DNA of 58,691 nucleotides from Brucella sp. 21LCYQ03 (GCF_023554105.1 NZ_JAMJWE010000022.1:1-58691), one strand, 5' to 3'. Shown: positions 40,207-49,489, counted from the first letter of the stretch. Notes: a model not told the origin generated them from the sequence alone. Numbers and translations: made by a program.

Positions 40207-40421
40207 TCGTATTGCGGATTAAGGCAATAGCCGCCGATCGAGGAATTAATCTTACCACCCTTGCGGATCAGGTCGGGATCAATTTCTCACATTTTTCTCG
40301 TATCACGCATAACAAGCGCAAAACCATATCTTACGATCTGTTGGAAAAGCTCTGCTTTGCGTTGAATTGCACGCCGGGCGAATTGATCCAGTATCGCCCT
40401 GACGTGAAGGCGGGCAAATAA
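40203..40421 (+). CDS. Small Cro/C1-type HTH protein
   Basis: 72 aa, essentially one HTH_26-type domain: LRIKAIAADRGINLTTLADQ, then INFSHFSRITHNKRKTIS, then LEKLCFALNCTPGELIQY. It binds DNA as a small dimer, as Cro-like regulators do. It lies 6 kb away from the immunity region, inside the early operon, so a role as Cro, as a late or replication switch, or as a regulator of the next gene are all possible. It overlaps the next gene by one base (TAATG). Confidence 0.75.
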   Translation: MIVLRIKAIAADRGINLTTLADQVGINFSHFSRITHNKRKTISYDLLEKLCFALNCTPGELIQYRPDVKAGK

Positions 40422-41017
40422 TGGTTGCCCTGCTTTCTTTCCGTCGCCTGGCTAAAGGTCCGAACGCTCGTATCCATATTTATTCGGGAACGCTTCGCAT
40501 CGGTGAAATCGTTCCACCTGTTAAACACAGGGCGTGGCAGTGGCGGATTAGCTGGGAACTCGCTCAATTCGTTTCGGCTTTCAGCTCAAGCCAGAGTGAA
40601 GTGGCGGCGATAAAGGATGCAACCCAACACTGGGAAGCATTTCTTGAATCAGCTTCACTCATCAGCGCGCGACACATCGATACGGAAGTAGACGATGTTG
40701 AACGCGCCGTGTTGGGAGCAATGTTTCTAGATCCCGGCCATGCTCTCGATTATGTGCATGACCTGCATCCGTATCATTTTCAGTCTCTACAGCATCGCAA
40801 CATTTATTCCGTGCTGCGCGGACTGATCACAATAGGCGTCGATATTTCCACCATTACCGCAAAGCCTTTTCTTGAAGGCATGAGCGATAGCGGCACCGGC
40901 AACGCCTACACGTACCTTTCCCTCTGCGCCTCTCGCATCGTCCTGAAAGATCGGATCAGCGATTTCGTGCGCGTCATCATTTCCTCACACGACGAAAGAG
41001 AGATTATCTATGCATAG
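40421..41017 (+). CDS. DnaB N-terminal-domain protein without helicase domain
   Basis: 198 aa. The second half (VERAVLGAMFLDPGHALDYV, HPYHFQSLQHRNIYSVLRGL, VDISTI) matches the DnaB N-terminal domain, which forms the collar and binds primase. The RecA-like helicase half is absent. The first 80 residues are a different, basic part. It could enter or block the host replicative helicase hexamer. It is the only replication-related domain in this operon. Confidence 0.65.
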   Translation: MVALLSFRRLAKGPNARIHIYSGTLRIGEIVPPVKHRAWQWRISWELAQFVSAFSSSQSEVAAIKDATQHWEAFLESASLISARHIDTEVDDVERAVLGAMFLDPGHALDYVHDLHPYHFQSLQHRNIYSVLRGLITIGVDISTITAKPFLEGMSDSGTGNAYTYLSLCASRIVLKDRISDFVRVIISSHDEREIIYA

Positions 41018-41705
41018 TCATAAAGCAAAGCGTCTTGATGGTCTGCCTATCGATTGCCAGCACATTACAGTTTGCGTGCCAGAGGGCCATGATCCTGCGC
41101 TGCCTATTCCGCTGCGTATCCATGTCGATCATGAAAATCCTAACTGCTTTGCTACGGCTGACGGTAGGCGCGTTTTTGTGGACCTTGGGTGGGCCGCAAA
41201 ATCAATGCTGATGGACACAGATGCATACAAAGAGCGAACCCGCCGCCGAATGGTTGCGAGCCGCTTGATCAATGCCGAAGTCGTAGCAGGGTTCAAAGGC
41301 TATGTTACCTGCACCGGCGATGAAGACGACTATTTCGATAGTGTCGACTCGCTGATCGAGCGCTACAGCGAACTTGTAGAAAGTTCGGTATCCGGCGAGG
41401 AACCAAGCGCAACTGAAATCCAGCAGGCTCTCCCCTCTTGGGCCTTTTGCACCACACAGCAGACGTTCGACTTCAACATTGAGTCTGCTCTCGAGTGCTA
41501 CTTATCGGACAACCATCACGAAAGCGCGCACGACCTGATCAAAGATAAGGACTGGTTGATTCAGTTCTGGAAATTCTGGAGTTCCAAGCAGTCCGGCATA
41601 TCAACGTTCTTTATGGATACCAGCCGCATTGTCGTCATCGATCCCGATCGCTTCGCAAAAGAACGAGAGGAGGCTGAGGCCTTCTTAGCGGAAATTGCAG
41701 CATGA
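41010..41705 (+). CDS. Unknown early protein
   Basis: 231 aa, acidic C-terminus (FAKEREEAEAFLAEIAA). An N-terminal beta-rich domain (DCQHITVCVPEGHDPALP) is followed by helices; no catalytic motif. It overlaps the DnaB-N gene by eight bases and the next gene by four. Function unknown. Confidence 0.5.
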   Translation: MHSHKAKRLDGLPIDCQHITVCVPEGHDPALPIPLRIHVDHENPNCFATADGRRVFVDLGWAAKSMLMDTDAYKERTRRRMVASRLINAEVVAGFKGYVTCTGDEDDYFDSVDSLIERYSELVESSVSGEEPSATEIQQALPSWAFCTTQQTFDFNIESALECYLSDNHHESAHDLIKDKDWLIQFWKFWSSKQSGISTFFMDTSRIVVIDPDRFAKEREEAEAFLAEIAA

Positions 41706-41899
41706 CCGGCCCTCTCCTCCTGCTCAAAGTCGCGAACGGTGGCTGGATAGTTAAGCAAGTTCCGGAACGTGATAGCCCATACTCTGACATTGCAGTTGGG
41801 GCGTTCTCAAACACGCACGATTTGCTTGGTTGGCTCTCAGCAGAATTGCCTGACGTAGTTACCCCGATCGTCCAACTCGACGATAGGGGGCGCTCATGA
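41702..41899 (+). CDS. Small unknown early protein
   Basis: 65 aa, starting MTGPLLLLKVANGGWIVKQ. It looks like a small beta-rich protein, with four-base overlaps on both sides (ATGA). Not recognised. Confidence 0.5.
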   Translation: MTGPLLLLKVANGGWIVKQVPERDSPYSDIAVGAFSNTHDLLGWLSAELPDVVTPIVQLDDRGRS

Positions 41900-42306
41900 C
41901 TGACCGCACTTACAATCGTCGTGAACGCCGCGCATCACTTGCAATGGAAAAGCGTGGCTTGGCTGGCAATTGGGGAGATTGGCGTAAAACCAATCTTCCA
42001 CGGGGATTACCCGGCGGTAACGGTTGGTGCAGAGATATTCGCACTGGCTACGGCAACAATCTTTATGCCGTCCTGGTGCGACCTTTCACAGACGAGAACG
42101 GCCAGACCGTACATCACTGCGCAATCCGAACTGCATCAAACTTGGAACCGCCGTGGCGGGATATGCAGCGGATCAAGAATGAGCTTTTCGGCGAAGAAGC
42201 AACTGCGATTTCCGTCATGCCGAAGCAATCCGAATTAGTCGACGAAGCCGACATGTATCACATGTGGGTTTTGTCATCCGATCTCCCCTTTTCTCTCAAG
42301 AGGTAG
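41896..42306 (+). CDS. Unknown phage protein (DUF7694-like)
   Basis: 136 aa. An N-terminal Arg-rich segment (NRRERRASLAMEKRG) precedes a domain with WCRDIRTGYGNNLYAVLVRP and VHHCAIRTASNLEPPWRDMQRIKNELFG. The pattern resembles small proteins that recur in phage early regions (possibly the DUF7694 group). Role unknown. Confidence 0.5.
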   Translation: MTDRTYNRRERRASLAMEKRGLAGNWGDWRKTNLPRGLPGGNGWCRDIRTGYGNNLYAVLVRPFTDENGQTVHHCAIRTASNLEPPWRDMQRIKNELFGEEATAISVMPKQSELVDEADMYHMWVLSSDLPFSLKR

Positions 42307-42310
42307 CACT

Positions 42311-42964
42311 ATGAGGCTCCCTGAATGGCTCAAAAAGGCGGACTTCGATCGCTTGCAGCAAATGGATCAGGAGGACGCTTTAACAGAAATCGAGCGTCTT
42401 AAATCGCTACATCGCGGCAAAAGACGCGCCTACTACGCAGCAAATCGGGAGCGGAAACGTGCAACGAACAAGCAGTGGCGGGAGAAGAATAAAAAGAAAG
42501 TTAAGCAATACGCCAAACGTGTCATGGGGCGCATTTACGCTGATCCCGAAAGACACGCTGCACACAAAGCTGCAGACATTGAACGCAAGCGTAAACAGGG
42601 CGTTTACGGGATCGACCGCACCACACCAGAAAAACACAACGCAAAGCAGAAGCGCTATCGGCTGCGCTGCAAAACCAAATCGCTCGCACAATCTGACCCC
42701 TCTGCCATGCGCAAGCTGATCCGCGTTCATGTGCCTGGCTATCTCATGGCCGCTGCGCAGATGGACGTCATCAATTCCGTCATGGTGCAAATTCTCGATC
42801 GGAAAGTGCCGTTCAATGAGCTCGCAGCTTGGGTGAAAAAATCAGTCACCGAATACAACCGCCAGTTTGATCATTTCAAAAACGTCTCGATCGACGCGCC
42901 AATAGCCGGAACCGAAGGCCTCACGCGCGCCGATCTAATCGACAGCGAAGCATTCCATTTTTAG
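42311..42964 (+). CDS. Unknown basic protein
   Basis: 217 aa, unusually basic in its first 130 residues (Lys/Arg runs such as RKRATNKQWREKNKKKVKQ), so it probably contacts nucleic acid. The C-terminal 80 residues look like a folded helical domain (MRKLIRVHVPGYLMAAAQMD). No HNH or zinc motif. Strong ribosome site four bases before the ATG. Confidence 0.5.
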   Translation: MRLPEWLKKADFDRLQQMDQEDALTEIERLKSLHRGKRRAYYAANRERKRATNKQWREKNKKKVKQYAKRVMGRIYADPERHAAHKAADIERKRKQGVYGIDRTTPEKHNAKQKRYRLRCKTKSLAQSDPSAMRKLIRVHVPGYLMAAAQMDVINSVMVQILDRKVPFNELAAWVKKSVTEYNRQFDHFKNVSIDAPIAGTEGLTRADLIDSEAFHF

Positions 42965-42974
42965 AGGACAGACA

Positions 42975-43409
42975 ATGACCATTGAAAAACTCACCCTCCC
43001 CGAATTTCAAGCCCGTTTAGAAAAGCAGGGCGTTGCCAAAGAGCATTTGGCGTTCAAATGCCCGATGTGCGCCTTTGTCCAGTCAGCACAGACATTTATT
43101 TGCGCCGGCGCTGGCGAAGATTTTAGCGCTGTTGAGAAATACACCGGCTTTTCGTGTGTAGGCCGGTTCATGGGTGCGGGACCGTCGCGCAAAGAGCCTG
43201 ACGGGAAGCCATGTGACTGGTCACTTGGTGGACTCTTCAAACTTCACAAAATGGAGGTTGAGGTACAAGAAGGCTTGTATTGGCCGGTTTTTGAAATCGC
43301 ATCACCTGCAGAAGCTCAGGCGCTTTTCGTTTTGCACTCGGCATGTGCGGAAGCTCAGAAGTCAGTGGACGAAGCGTTGGGCTTATCTCCTGAAAAGGTG
43401 GCGTCATGA
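42975..43409 (+). CDS. VVA0879-like zinc-ribbon protein
   Basis: 144 aa. AFKCPMCAF (about residues 27-35) with later FICAGAG and FSCVGRF gives four Cys, suggesting a small zinc-binding fold, and PSRKEPDGKPCDWSLGGLFKLHKMEV (about 75-100) is the characteristic segment of the VVA0879 family found in phages and prophages. Its function is unknown; protein-protein or nucleic-acid binding is possible. Confidence 0.65.
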   Translation: MTIEKLTLPEFQARLEKQGVAKEHLAFKCPMCAFVQSAQTFICAGAGEDFSAVEKYTGFSCVGRFMGAGPSRKEPDGKPCDWSLGGLFKLHKMEVEVQEGLYWPVFEIASPAEAQALFVLHSACAEAQKSVDEALGLSPEKVAS

Positions 43410-43666
43410 AGAACCGTATTATCGATCTCAACAACCACCTTTTCGCGCAGCTAGAACGTCTTTCGGATGAAGAACTGACAACAGAGCAGATTAATGCCGA
43501 AGTGAAGCGGACTGACGCTATCGTGGCGATCAGCGAGCAAATCATCAGCAATGCTGATTTGGCTCTCAAGGCAGTAAATACAATCGCCATTCGGGGCGAA
43601 AAGCATAAGCAATCGCTACCCATGATCTTCGACAAGTCGAAACAGATTGATGGAATTGCCGAATGA
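43406..43666 (+). CDS. Small unknown helical protein
   Basis: 86 aa, amphipathic helices throughout (LNNHLFAQLERLSDEELTTE, IVAISEQIISNADLAL). Overlaps the previous gene and the HNH gene by four bases each. Not recognised. Confidence 0.5.
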   Translation: MKNRIIDLNNHLFAQLERLSDEELTTEQINAEVKRTDAIVAISEQIISNADLALKAVNTIAIRGEKHKQSLPMIFDKSKQIDGIAE

Positions 43667-44298
43667 AGGGCGCGGCTATTCCGTATTCCGTTGAGGAACT
43701 CGCTTGGTTGGAGCTCAACCATAAAATGCCAATCAGCGATTTTACCGCGGCATTTAATCAGCATTTCAACCGCAATGTGGCAGCACATAACCTTCATGCA
43801 CTGCGCAAACGCAAGGGATGGAAAACCGGACGTACAGGTCAGTTTCCGAAAGGCAATGTGCCCGCCAACTTCGGCAAGAAAATGCCATACAATGCGAACA
43901 GCGCACGCACGCAGTTCAAAAAAGGCCAGATACCGAAGAACGCGAAATATGTCGGGCATGAACGCGTGACCCCAGATGGATACGTCGAGATAAACGTTGA
44001 CGAGCGGAACCCCTATACGGGCTTCAAATGCCGCTATGCCCTAAAGCACCGGTACCTTTGGGAAAAGGCTAACGGACCTCTACCTGACGACTTCATTTTG
44101 AAATGCAAGGACGGAAACAAGCAGAACACTGATCCCTCAAATTGGGAACCCATGCCGCGCGGCACCCTCCCCTTTATGAATGGACACCGTGGCTTCAACC
44201 ACGATGCTGCACACCCTGATGTACGTCCCGCCATTCGTTCGCTGGCGAAGCTAAGGCACGCCACCAAAAATGCACGAACAAAGATGAGCGCAAAATGA
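43663..44298 (+). CDS. HNH endonuclease-like protein
   Basis: 211 aa. RYALKHRYLWEKANGPLPDDFIL (about 125-147), CKDGNKQNTDPSNWEPM (about 148-164) match the HNH_3 type, with His131/His-type metal ligands and Asn-rich loop; the N-terminal 80 residues are a basic DNA-contacting region. HNH enzymes in early phage operons may be free-standing homing nucleases or repair/packaging nucleases. Adjacent genes overlap by four bases. Confidence 0.75.
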   Translation: MKGAAIPYSVEELAWLELNHKMPISDFTAAFNQHFNRNVAAHNLHALRKRKGWKTGRTGQFPKGNVPANFGKKMPYNANSARTQFKKGQIPKNAKYVGHERVTPDGYVEINVDERNPYTGFKCRYALKHRYLWEKANGPLPDDFILKCKDGNKQNTDPSNWEPMPRGTLPFMNGHRGFNHDAAHPDVRPAIRSLAKLRHATKNARTKMSAK

Positions 44299-45053
44299 AA
44301 GACCACCCTCTCCTTTTCAGTGCGCCCATGGTGCGCGCCAATCTCGACGGACGTAAGACGCAGACGCGGCGAATATTAAAGCCACAACCTTCATTCCCGG
44401 ATAGCGTCTTTCGCGGTTATTTCGGCGTGTCCGGAACAAGGGCGTTGTTTGACTCCCATTCCAACACGCTACGCGACACGATCCGAGTTCCGTTTTCCAT
44501 CGGCGACCGTCTATGGGTGCGCGAAGCATGGTGGATCGCCACACGCTATAGCTATGGAACAACGCCGGGCGGTTGCGAAGTCCCGCCTGCCCCGCTCGCA
44601 TATCGGCGTTCTGATCCAGTACATTACGCTGCAGACGGCAACCCGCCGAATTGTGCCAATAAGCATTACGGGCCCAATGGACTGCGTCCCGGATCGGGAG
44701 CGTTCGCCGCTCCTGATCCATATGCCGTTTGGATTAAAAAGCCATCCATCCACATGCCCCGTTGGGCTTCTCGTCTGACCCTGATCTTTACCGGCGTCAA
44801 AGTCGAGCGCTTGCAGGAAATTAGCGAGGAAGATGCAATTGCGGAAGGTGTCGAAAGAAACAGTGACGGATGGCGTGATTACCTGATGCCAAACACCCAA
44901 TGCTGCGCCAGCGCGATCAGAAGTTTCCAGACACTTTGGGATTCCATCAACGGACACAAAAAACGTGTTTCTTGGAACGATAGCCCGTGGGTGGTCGCCT
45001 ACACGTACCAGCCAATTTTCAAGAACATCGACAAGCATGAGGTCGCGGCATGA
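44295..45053 (+). CDS. Phage protein with ASCH-like opening
   Basis: 252 aa. The start (FSAPMVRANLDGRKTQTRR) is the common pattern of phage proteins related to the ASCH fold, which bind modified nucleotides or RNA. IGDRLWVREAWW (about 75-86) and the C-terminal FQTLWDSINGHKKRVSW segment also belong to that pattern. The middle contains an insertion rich in Pro, Gly and Tyr. Role unknown. Confidence 0.6.
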   Translation: MKDHPLLFSAPMVRANLDGRKTQTRRILKPQPSFPDSVFRGYFGVSGTRALFDSHSNTLRDTIRVPFSIGDRLWVREAWWIATRYSYGTTPGGCEVPPAPLAYRRSDPVHYAADGNPPNCANKHYGPNGLRPGSGAFAAPDPYAVWIKKPSIHMPRWASRLTLIFTGVKVERLQEISEEDAIAEGVERNSDGWRDYLMPNTQCCASAIRSFQTLWDSINGHKKRVSWNDSPWVVAYTYQPIFKNIDKHEVAA

Positions 45054-45250
45054 ACATCAATGATAATCCGACGGTCAACCGCTATCTAAAAGTTAAAGCC
45101 CTTGATCTTATCGACCACGGGTTGGGGCGCCCCACGTTCCCGCTTCAAGAAACATACCGGAACTACTTCGCCATCGTCGACGATCTGGTCACTCTGCGCA
45201 AAATTTTGATCGTAAAACAGCAAGTATTTGCGATACAAAAATGGCCGTAA
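45050..45250 (+). CDS. Last gene of the early operon, unknown
   Basis: 66 aa, mixed. It overlaps the previous gene by four bases and ends 64 bases before the convergent glycosyltransferase stop. No recognised motif. It marks the end of the plus-strand early operon. Confidence 0.5.
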   Translation: MNINDNPTVNRYLKVKALDLIDHGLGRPTFPLQETYRNYFAIVDDLVTLRKILIVKQQVFAIQKWP

Positions 45251-45314
45251 TAGGGTCAGACGGGTGCACCAAACACGCTCGCACTCAGATTAAGGTTACA
45301 GTTCCGCCTCTGAT

Positions 45315-47387
45315 TTAGCTCATATCCACCCCTATCAAGGGATCTTCATGCTTATAGCCTGCCCCATTTCCATTCAAGAGACCAGCTATTCCAACAGCAT
45401 GTTTTTCAAAGAGTTTTGAGTTTTTTTCAGCAATTCGCTCATAGCTTAGTATATCATTCTGTCGAATTAAGCTTCTCATCATGGAATCTGCTCGGACACG
45501 ATATTTAAAAAGAAACTCCGGGATGGCCACTCCCCCAAAACCATAGCTAACCATACGAATCATAGATTCATAATCTTCCATACCCACAAACATATCGGGA
45601 TCATTTCTGCCGCAACGCAAAAAGACATCTCTTTTCATTACAGTGCTCGCGGTGTTAATAGAATTATGAAAAAGTATGTATGGAGGCTCAGTATTCCACG
45701 ATATCCAACCATTATCGGCACCTTCGAATGAACGAACCCAGCATCCCACGAAACCAACGTTTCCATAATTATTGAGGATCCCTATCGCCTTGGCGTAGTA
45801 GTTCGGCGTAGTGACGTCGTCAGCATCCAAAAAGGTCAGAAACTCCCCCCTAGCTAGTTCTGCACCTCGATTACGTGAATCGGCCAGTCCTTTATCGCGG
45901 ATATGCTCAAATCTAAAGCGAGTATCGCTACTATACACTTCAGCGAGCCGGTAGAACTCAGCAATACTGTTTGAATCAGTACTTGATGCGTTGAGAACGA
46001 GAACTTCAATATTTTCGTACGAGACTTGTGCGGCACTTTCCAGTGCATCCTCTAGATAACGTCCCAAATTAAAATACGGGATCACTATGCTAAGAAGGCC
46101 ATCGATCGATGACTCCATACCGTGATCGGGTATACTTCCGTTCAAATTGCTGACTCTCAGAAACGGAAAGCTTTTCCTATTAGACACTGGCACGTGACCA
46201 GCAATAGTTTTATGGACAGAAGCGTCCTTTTTGTAGAAATAGCGCTGATCGCTGCACTCTGTCGCGACAGTCGCTCGAGCTTTGCGTCCCATCTCTTGCC
46301 GCTCGGAGTCGGTCAATTTAAGAGCACGAGACAATGCTGCACTAAGCCCGTCAACAGTTGAGTCAAAAACATATCCGTTGACACCATCATCGATAAGCTC
46401 AGCTTGACCGGTATTATTGCCAGTCACAACAATCTTCTCCAGTGCCATAACTTCAACAGCTGCATATGCGAAGTTCTCAAACTCTGACGGAACAACAACC
46501 AATTTTGCCGATCTCAAATGTTCAAGCGCCTGTTCTCGCGGCAGTAACCCCGTAAAAGATATAGTTCCTTCCGCTATAAGGTGCGAGAAACGTTTTTCAA
46601 GGAAGGAACGCATTCCACATCCTTTCGCGTGAAAGAAGGAATCCCCCCCCACAATATTCAATCTCTCATTACCACCATTTTCACGGTAAATCCGATAAGC
46701 TTCGAATAGCTTAATGATACCTTTTAAGTACTGAATTCTACCAAAATAATAAATACCGCCATCATTGATTTGATCATCAATAATGGCGGGCATCAGAAAC
46801 GGGTTTCTGATCAATTCGGTGGAAGTATCTTTCAATTCGAACCCGAGATGGCGCACCACGTTATCACTTGGAGCCCAGACAACATCTGCGCTTTTTATGC
46901 AAAACCTCTCCATCTCCGACATCCAGAAATCTGGAAAACGTAGATTTGTTTCGGCATTATAGGTTCTAGAAATGTAACTTGGTGCATGTAACGTAATCCC
47001 AAGAGGGCAATTCTTGAACGGCGAGGCACCAATCAACTTGTCCATGGCTATGAAATACGAAATGCCCATATAATCCTGCGCTTCGATCAGGTCAGGCATT
47101 GGCGATTTCTCGAGCCAAGCATATGAGGCCATTTTGAATGCAAAAGCGACTTTGGCAGCATGGTTCAATTCTGGAACCGCGGTGCTAAAATAGTCTACAT
47201 TAAAGCGAACAATGGTTAGCTTTCCAATCACCTCGACGCTTATTTGGTCGATGGAAAGGTGATGTGGGACTAAGACCGTAACATCATATCCCTTGGACGC
47301 CAATATGCGCGCTGCTTCGGCACAATAAGTACCTATGCCACCTCCTGCGTGCGGCGGATATTCTGTTGTCAGTATCCAGTATTGCAT
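45315..47387 (-). CDS. Two-domain glycosyltransferase (GT4 then GT2)
   Basis: 690 aa. Residues 1-400 are a GT4-type enzyme: WILTTEYPPHAGGGIGTY opening, then SEFENFAYAAVEVMALEKIVVTGN with the E-x7-E motif, sugar-nucleotide binding. Residues about 427-690 are a GT2 enzyme: SIVIPYFNLGRYLEDALES, ILVLNASS, then FLTFLDADDVT, whose DxD-like DAD binds metal. It probably adds two sugars to a surface glycan. The gene is AT-richer than its neighbours, which points to separate acquisition. It lies in a minus-strand cargo block with a methyltransferase. Confidence 0.85.
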   Translation of the reverse strand: MQYWILTTEYPPHAGGGIGTYCAEAARILASKGYDVTVLVPHHLSIDQISVEVIGKLTIVRFNVDYFSTAVPELNHAAKVAFAFKMASYAWLEKSPMPDLIEAQDYMGISYFIAMDKLIGASPFKNCPLGITLHAPSYISRTYNAETNLRFPDFWMSEMERFCIKSADVVWAPSDNVVRHLGFELKDTSTELIRNPFLMPAIIDDQINDGGIYYFGRIQYLKGIIKLFEAYRIYRENGGNERLNIVGGDSFFHAKGCGMRSFLEKRFSHLIAEGTISFTGLLPREQALEHLRSAKLVVVPSEFENFAYAAVEVMALEKIVVTGNNTGQAELIDDGVNGYVFDSTVDGLSAALSRALKLTDSERQEMGRKARATVATECSDQRYFYKKDASVHKTIAGHVPVSNRKSFPFLRVSNLNGSIPDHGMESSIDGLLSIVIPYFNLGRYLEDALESAAQVSYENIEVLVLNASSTDSNSIAEFYRLAEVYSSDTRFRFEHIRDKGLADSRNRGAELARGEFLTFLDADDVTTPNYYAKAIGILNNYGNVGFVGCWVRSFEGADNGWISWNTEPPYILFHNSINTASTVMKRDVFLRCGRNDPDMFVGMEDYESMIRMVSYGFGGVAIPEFLFKYRVRADSMMRSLIRQNDILSYERIAEKNSKLFEKHAVGIAGLLNGNGAGYKHEDPLIGVDMS

Positions 47388-47434
47388 TATAAAACCCCAA
47401 GTATGACACGCTTTTCAAAACATCAATTGTAACT

Positions 47435-48529
47435 CTATTTTGACATGTATCGAAGCGCCCTTCCTGCAAATTTTCTGGCGGCAGAAAGAACCGGGCCAAG
47501 TATAGGTAAGCTATATACTCTAAAATACTTTCGCACGGTACGAGCGCTGCGTGACCCCCAAAAAGGCTCCATATACGATAGTTTAGAATTTAGCTCAGTG
47601 CACATTTCTTGAAGTCTAACAATCAGATTGTCCCGGTCTGAAATCTCGGTGGACAATTGAAGTATCTTATTAGAATTTTCTAGGACGCTTTTTGAAAGAA
47701 TCTTATTATTTGATTCAGATATTTCTACTTTCTCTAAAATTACTCGGTGCTCTTTCAAATTTTTATCCAATTTGTTCCAGAGCGACAAAATTGGCTCACG
47801 CCCAAAAGAAAAGAATGCATGCGATGCTGGTGTTGACACGTGAGAATTCGAGCACACTGCAAGAAGATAATAATAATCAATGTTTGACAATTGCGGTGAT
47901 AAAGACAAATCCTCATTGAGTTTGCTTTGCTCCACCATTGCATCAAATTTCTCGCTAGATCCCCGTGTTTCGACAGGGCAGAGGACTGATCCCAAATTCA
48001 ATTCTTGAGTGAAGACATTCACATGTTGAAATTTTGCTTTCAAAGAATCTTGGAATTCCGCAAGCGACATTTCATAAAGATGATATGGATTGGCATAATT
48101 TCTGCGACGGCCCACATCACCATCAGGTGTTGAGATGAATAGGATGCCATCTGGGGCCAACACCCTCGCCAACTCGTTAAGAGCTACTTCAGAGTCACTT
48201 TTCTTTAGATGCTCTATAGTTTCGAAACAGCAGATTACGTCGAAGCTAGCGTCTGGGAAAGGTAAGGAACGGATGTCGCCAACATCGAAACATAATTTGG
48301 CTTGATTTTCATATCGCGTTTTGCAAGTTGCAATGGCGCTTGTGGCGATATCTACTCCTGTCACATTCGCTGCGACAGTAGCCATATAAGAGGAACCGTA
48401 CCCCTCACCACAAGCGCAATCAAGTACTCGTTTTCCTTCTGCAAATCGTCTAGCGAGAGTATAACGCTGAACATGAAAAAGAAATTCTGGCCAATCAGGA
48501 TCCACCAAACTAAGACGCTCTTCTGACAA
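47435..48529 (-). CDS. SAM-dependent methyltransferase with coiled-coil C-terminus
   Basis: 364 aa from TTG 48529 with GGAG six bases upstream. Residues 34-140 hold a class I methyltransferase: VLDCACGEGYGSSYMA (motif I), VTGVDIATSAI, FDVICCFETIEHL, LAPDGILFISTP. About 270-330 form a coiled coil and the C-terminus is basic and hydrophobic. Such proteins cap or modify O-antigen or polysaccharide chains with a molecular-ruler coiled coil. It is AT-rich like the adjacent glycosyltransferase, and the two look like one acquired pair. Confidence 0.8.
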   Translation of the reverse strand: MSEERLSLVDPDWPEFLFHVQRYTLARRFAEGKRVLDCACGEGYGSSYMATVAANVTGVDIATSAIATCKTRYENQAKLCFDVGDIRSLPFPDASFDVICCFETIEHLKKSDSEVALNELARVLAPDGILFISTPDGDVGRRRNYANPYHLYEMSLAEFQDSLKAKFQHVNVFTQELNLGSVLCPVETRGSSEKFDAMVEQSKLNEDLSLSPQLSNIDYYYLLAVCSNSHVSTPASHAFFSFGREPILSLWNKLDKNLKEHRVILEKVEISESNNKILSKSVLENSNKILQLSTEISDRDNLIVRLQEMCTELNSKLSYMEPFWGSRSARTVRKYFRVYSLPILGPVLSAARKFAGRALRYMSK

Positions 48530-48599
48530 TTACTTCTCCCAACCGATTGTATTTCACGGACCTGTCTTTCAAGCCATTAACTTCACAAGGATTGAATGT

Positions 48600-48890
48600 A
48601 CCGAGGTGCAAGTTGGCATTTTATTGCCGCATTATTTCTTTTATGTCTAGCCACTTGGCCACGGCCAACGTTTGAGGATATTTTTTATAGCCCTCAAGTG
48701 CACCATCTCTATCCTGAGTACCTGCAGAATGGACCATCAGACCAACCATCAAGCCGAGCGTATCAACTACAATATGACGCTTACGACCTTTGACCTGGTT
48801 TCCCGCATCACAGCTCCGTATTCCGCCACTTTTGGTCATTTTTACGGACCCGCTATCAATCACGCCAACGGTAGAGCTGGGCTATTTGCC
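48600..48890 (-). pseudogene. IS5-family transposase remnant
   Basis: On the minus strand the peptide [20 protein letters not shown], then [22 protein letters not shown] and QDRDGALEG matches the central DDE part of IS5-family transposases. An in-frame stop lies just upstream, the N-terminus and most of the C-terminus are missing, and I find no terminal inverted repeats. It is therefore a broken fragment. It sits at the boundary between the surface-sugar cargo and the replication region and probably marks an insertion or deletion. Confidence 0.75.
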
Positions 48891-48962
48891 GGAGAACTCG
48901 CCTAACACTGTCACCGCTGGAAAAACTGATGCAGCGTGCTCCTAAAGATAAAAAGGTGAAAT

Positions 48963-49208
48963 TTGAAAGCTGACGCCCTCGCCTGTCTCAAAGATGGCAG
49001 CGCTGATTTGAATGAGCGGATATCCGTCATCGTTAGCTGCGGCAACGCTCATTGCATCATCAGCGCACCGGAAAGCCAAAACACAAATGGCGATTGCCAG
49101 TGCTGGCAGGACCGCATGAAGATGCAGCGCTTTGCTTTTGCAATGAACCGTTATCGGGATCAGGTCGCAACAATCACCACCGCCGAACAAAGGAAGGCGC
49201 GCCCTTGA
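48963..49208 (+). CDS. Small unknown protein before the replication region
   Basis: 81 aa, TTG start with AAGG six bases upstream; no in-frame start precedes it because of a TGA at 48957. Contains four Cys (SCGNAHCI, DCQCWQ), possibly a small zinc or redox site. It overlaps the next gene by four bases. As it directly follows the IS remnant, its 5' part may have been altered. Confidence 0.4.
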   Translation: MKADALACLKDGSADLNERISVIVSCGNAHCIISAPESQNTNGDCQCWQDRMKMQRFAFAMNRYRDQVATITTAEQRKARP

Positions 49209-49489
49209 GCGATCAAACATTGACAATTGACGGCTTTGTCATCCTCCCTCCCCTCTCCCCTTGGGATAAGCAGAAAGGCGACCTTATTTACCGCGATCAA
49301 GCGCCTGGTACGTTCGGCGAGACACCGGAACTAGCTTGGCGAAAATTCATCGGCCATAACGGCAACTTGCTTGACGTTCCGACTAAGATACAGCGGTATC
49401 ATGATAGAGGCTGGCGTTTGTCCCCTGCCCGCATTACCATATCTATGGATTTCAGCGACGTTCCGTTGCCGTCAGCAGCAATGAGTTGA
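49205..49489 (+). CDS. Small unknown protein upstream of repA
   Basis: 94 aa from TTG 49205 with GGAAGG seven bases upstream. GTFGETPELAWRKFIGH resembles short proteins found in other phages near early genes, but I cannot name the family. Its stop codon lies inside the parS site at 49485-49500. Confidence 0.45.
   Translation: MSDQTLTIDGFVILPPLSPWDKQKGDLIYRDQAPGTFGETPELAWRKFIGHNGNLLDVPTKIQRYHDRGWRLSPARITISMDFSDVPLPSAAMS

Noticed and set aside
47284..47499. A small frame at the border of the two cargo genes
   Set aside because: Overlaps the start of the glycosyltransferase in another frame and has no ribosome site.
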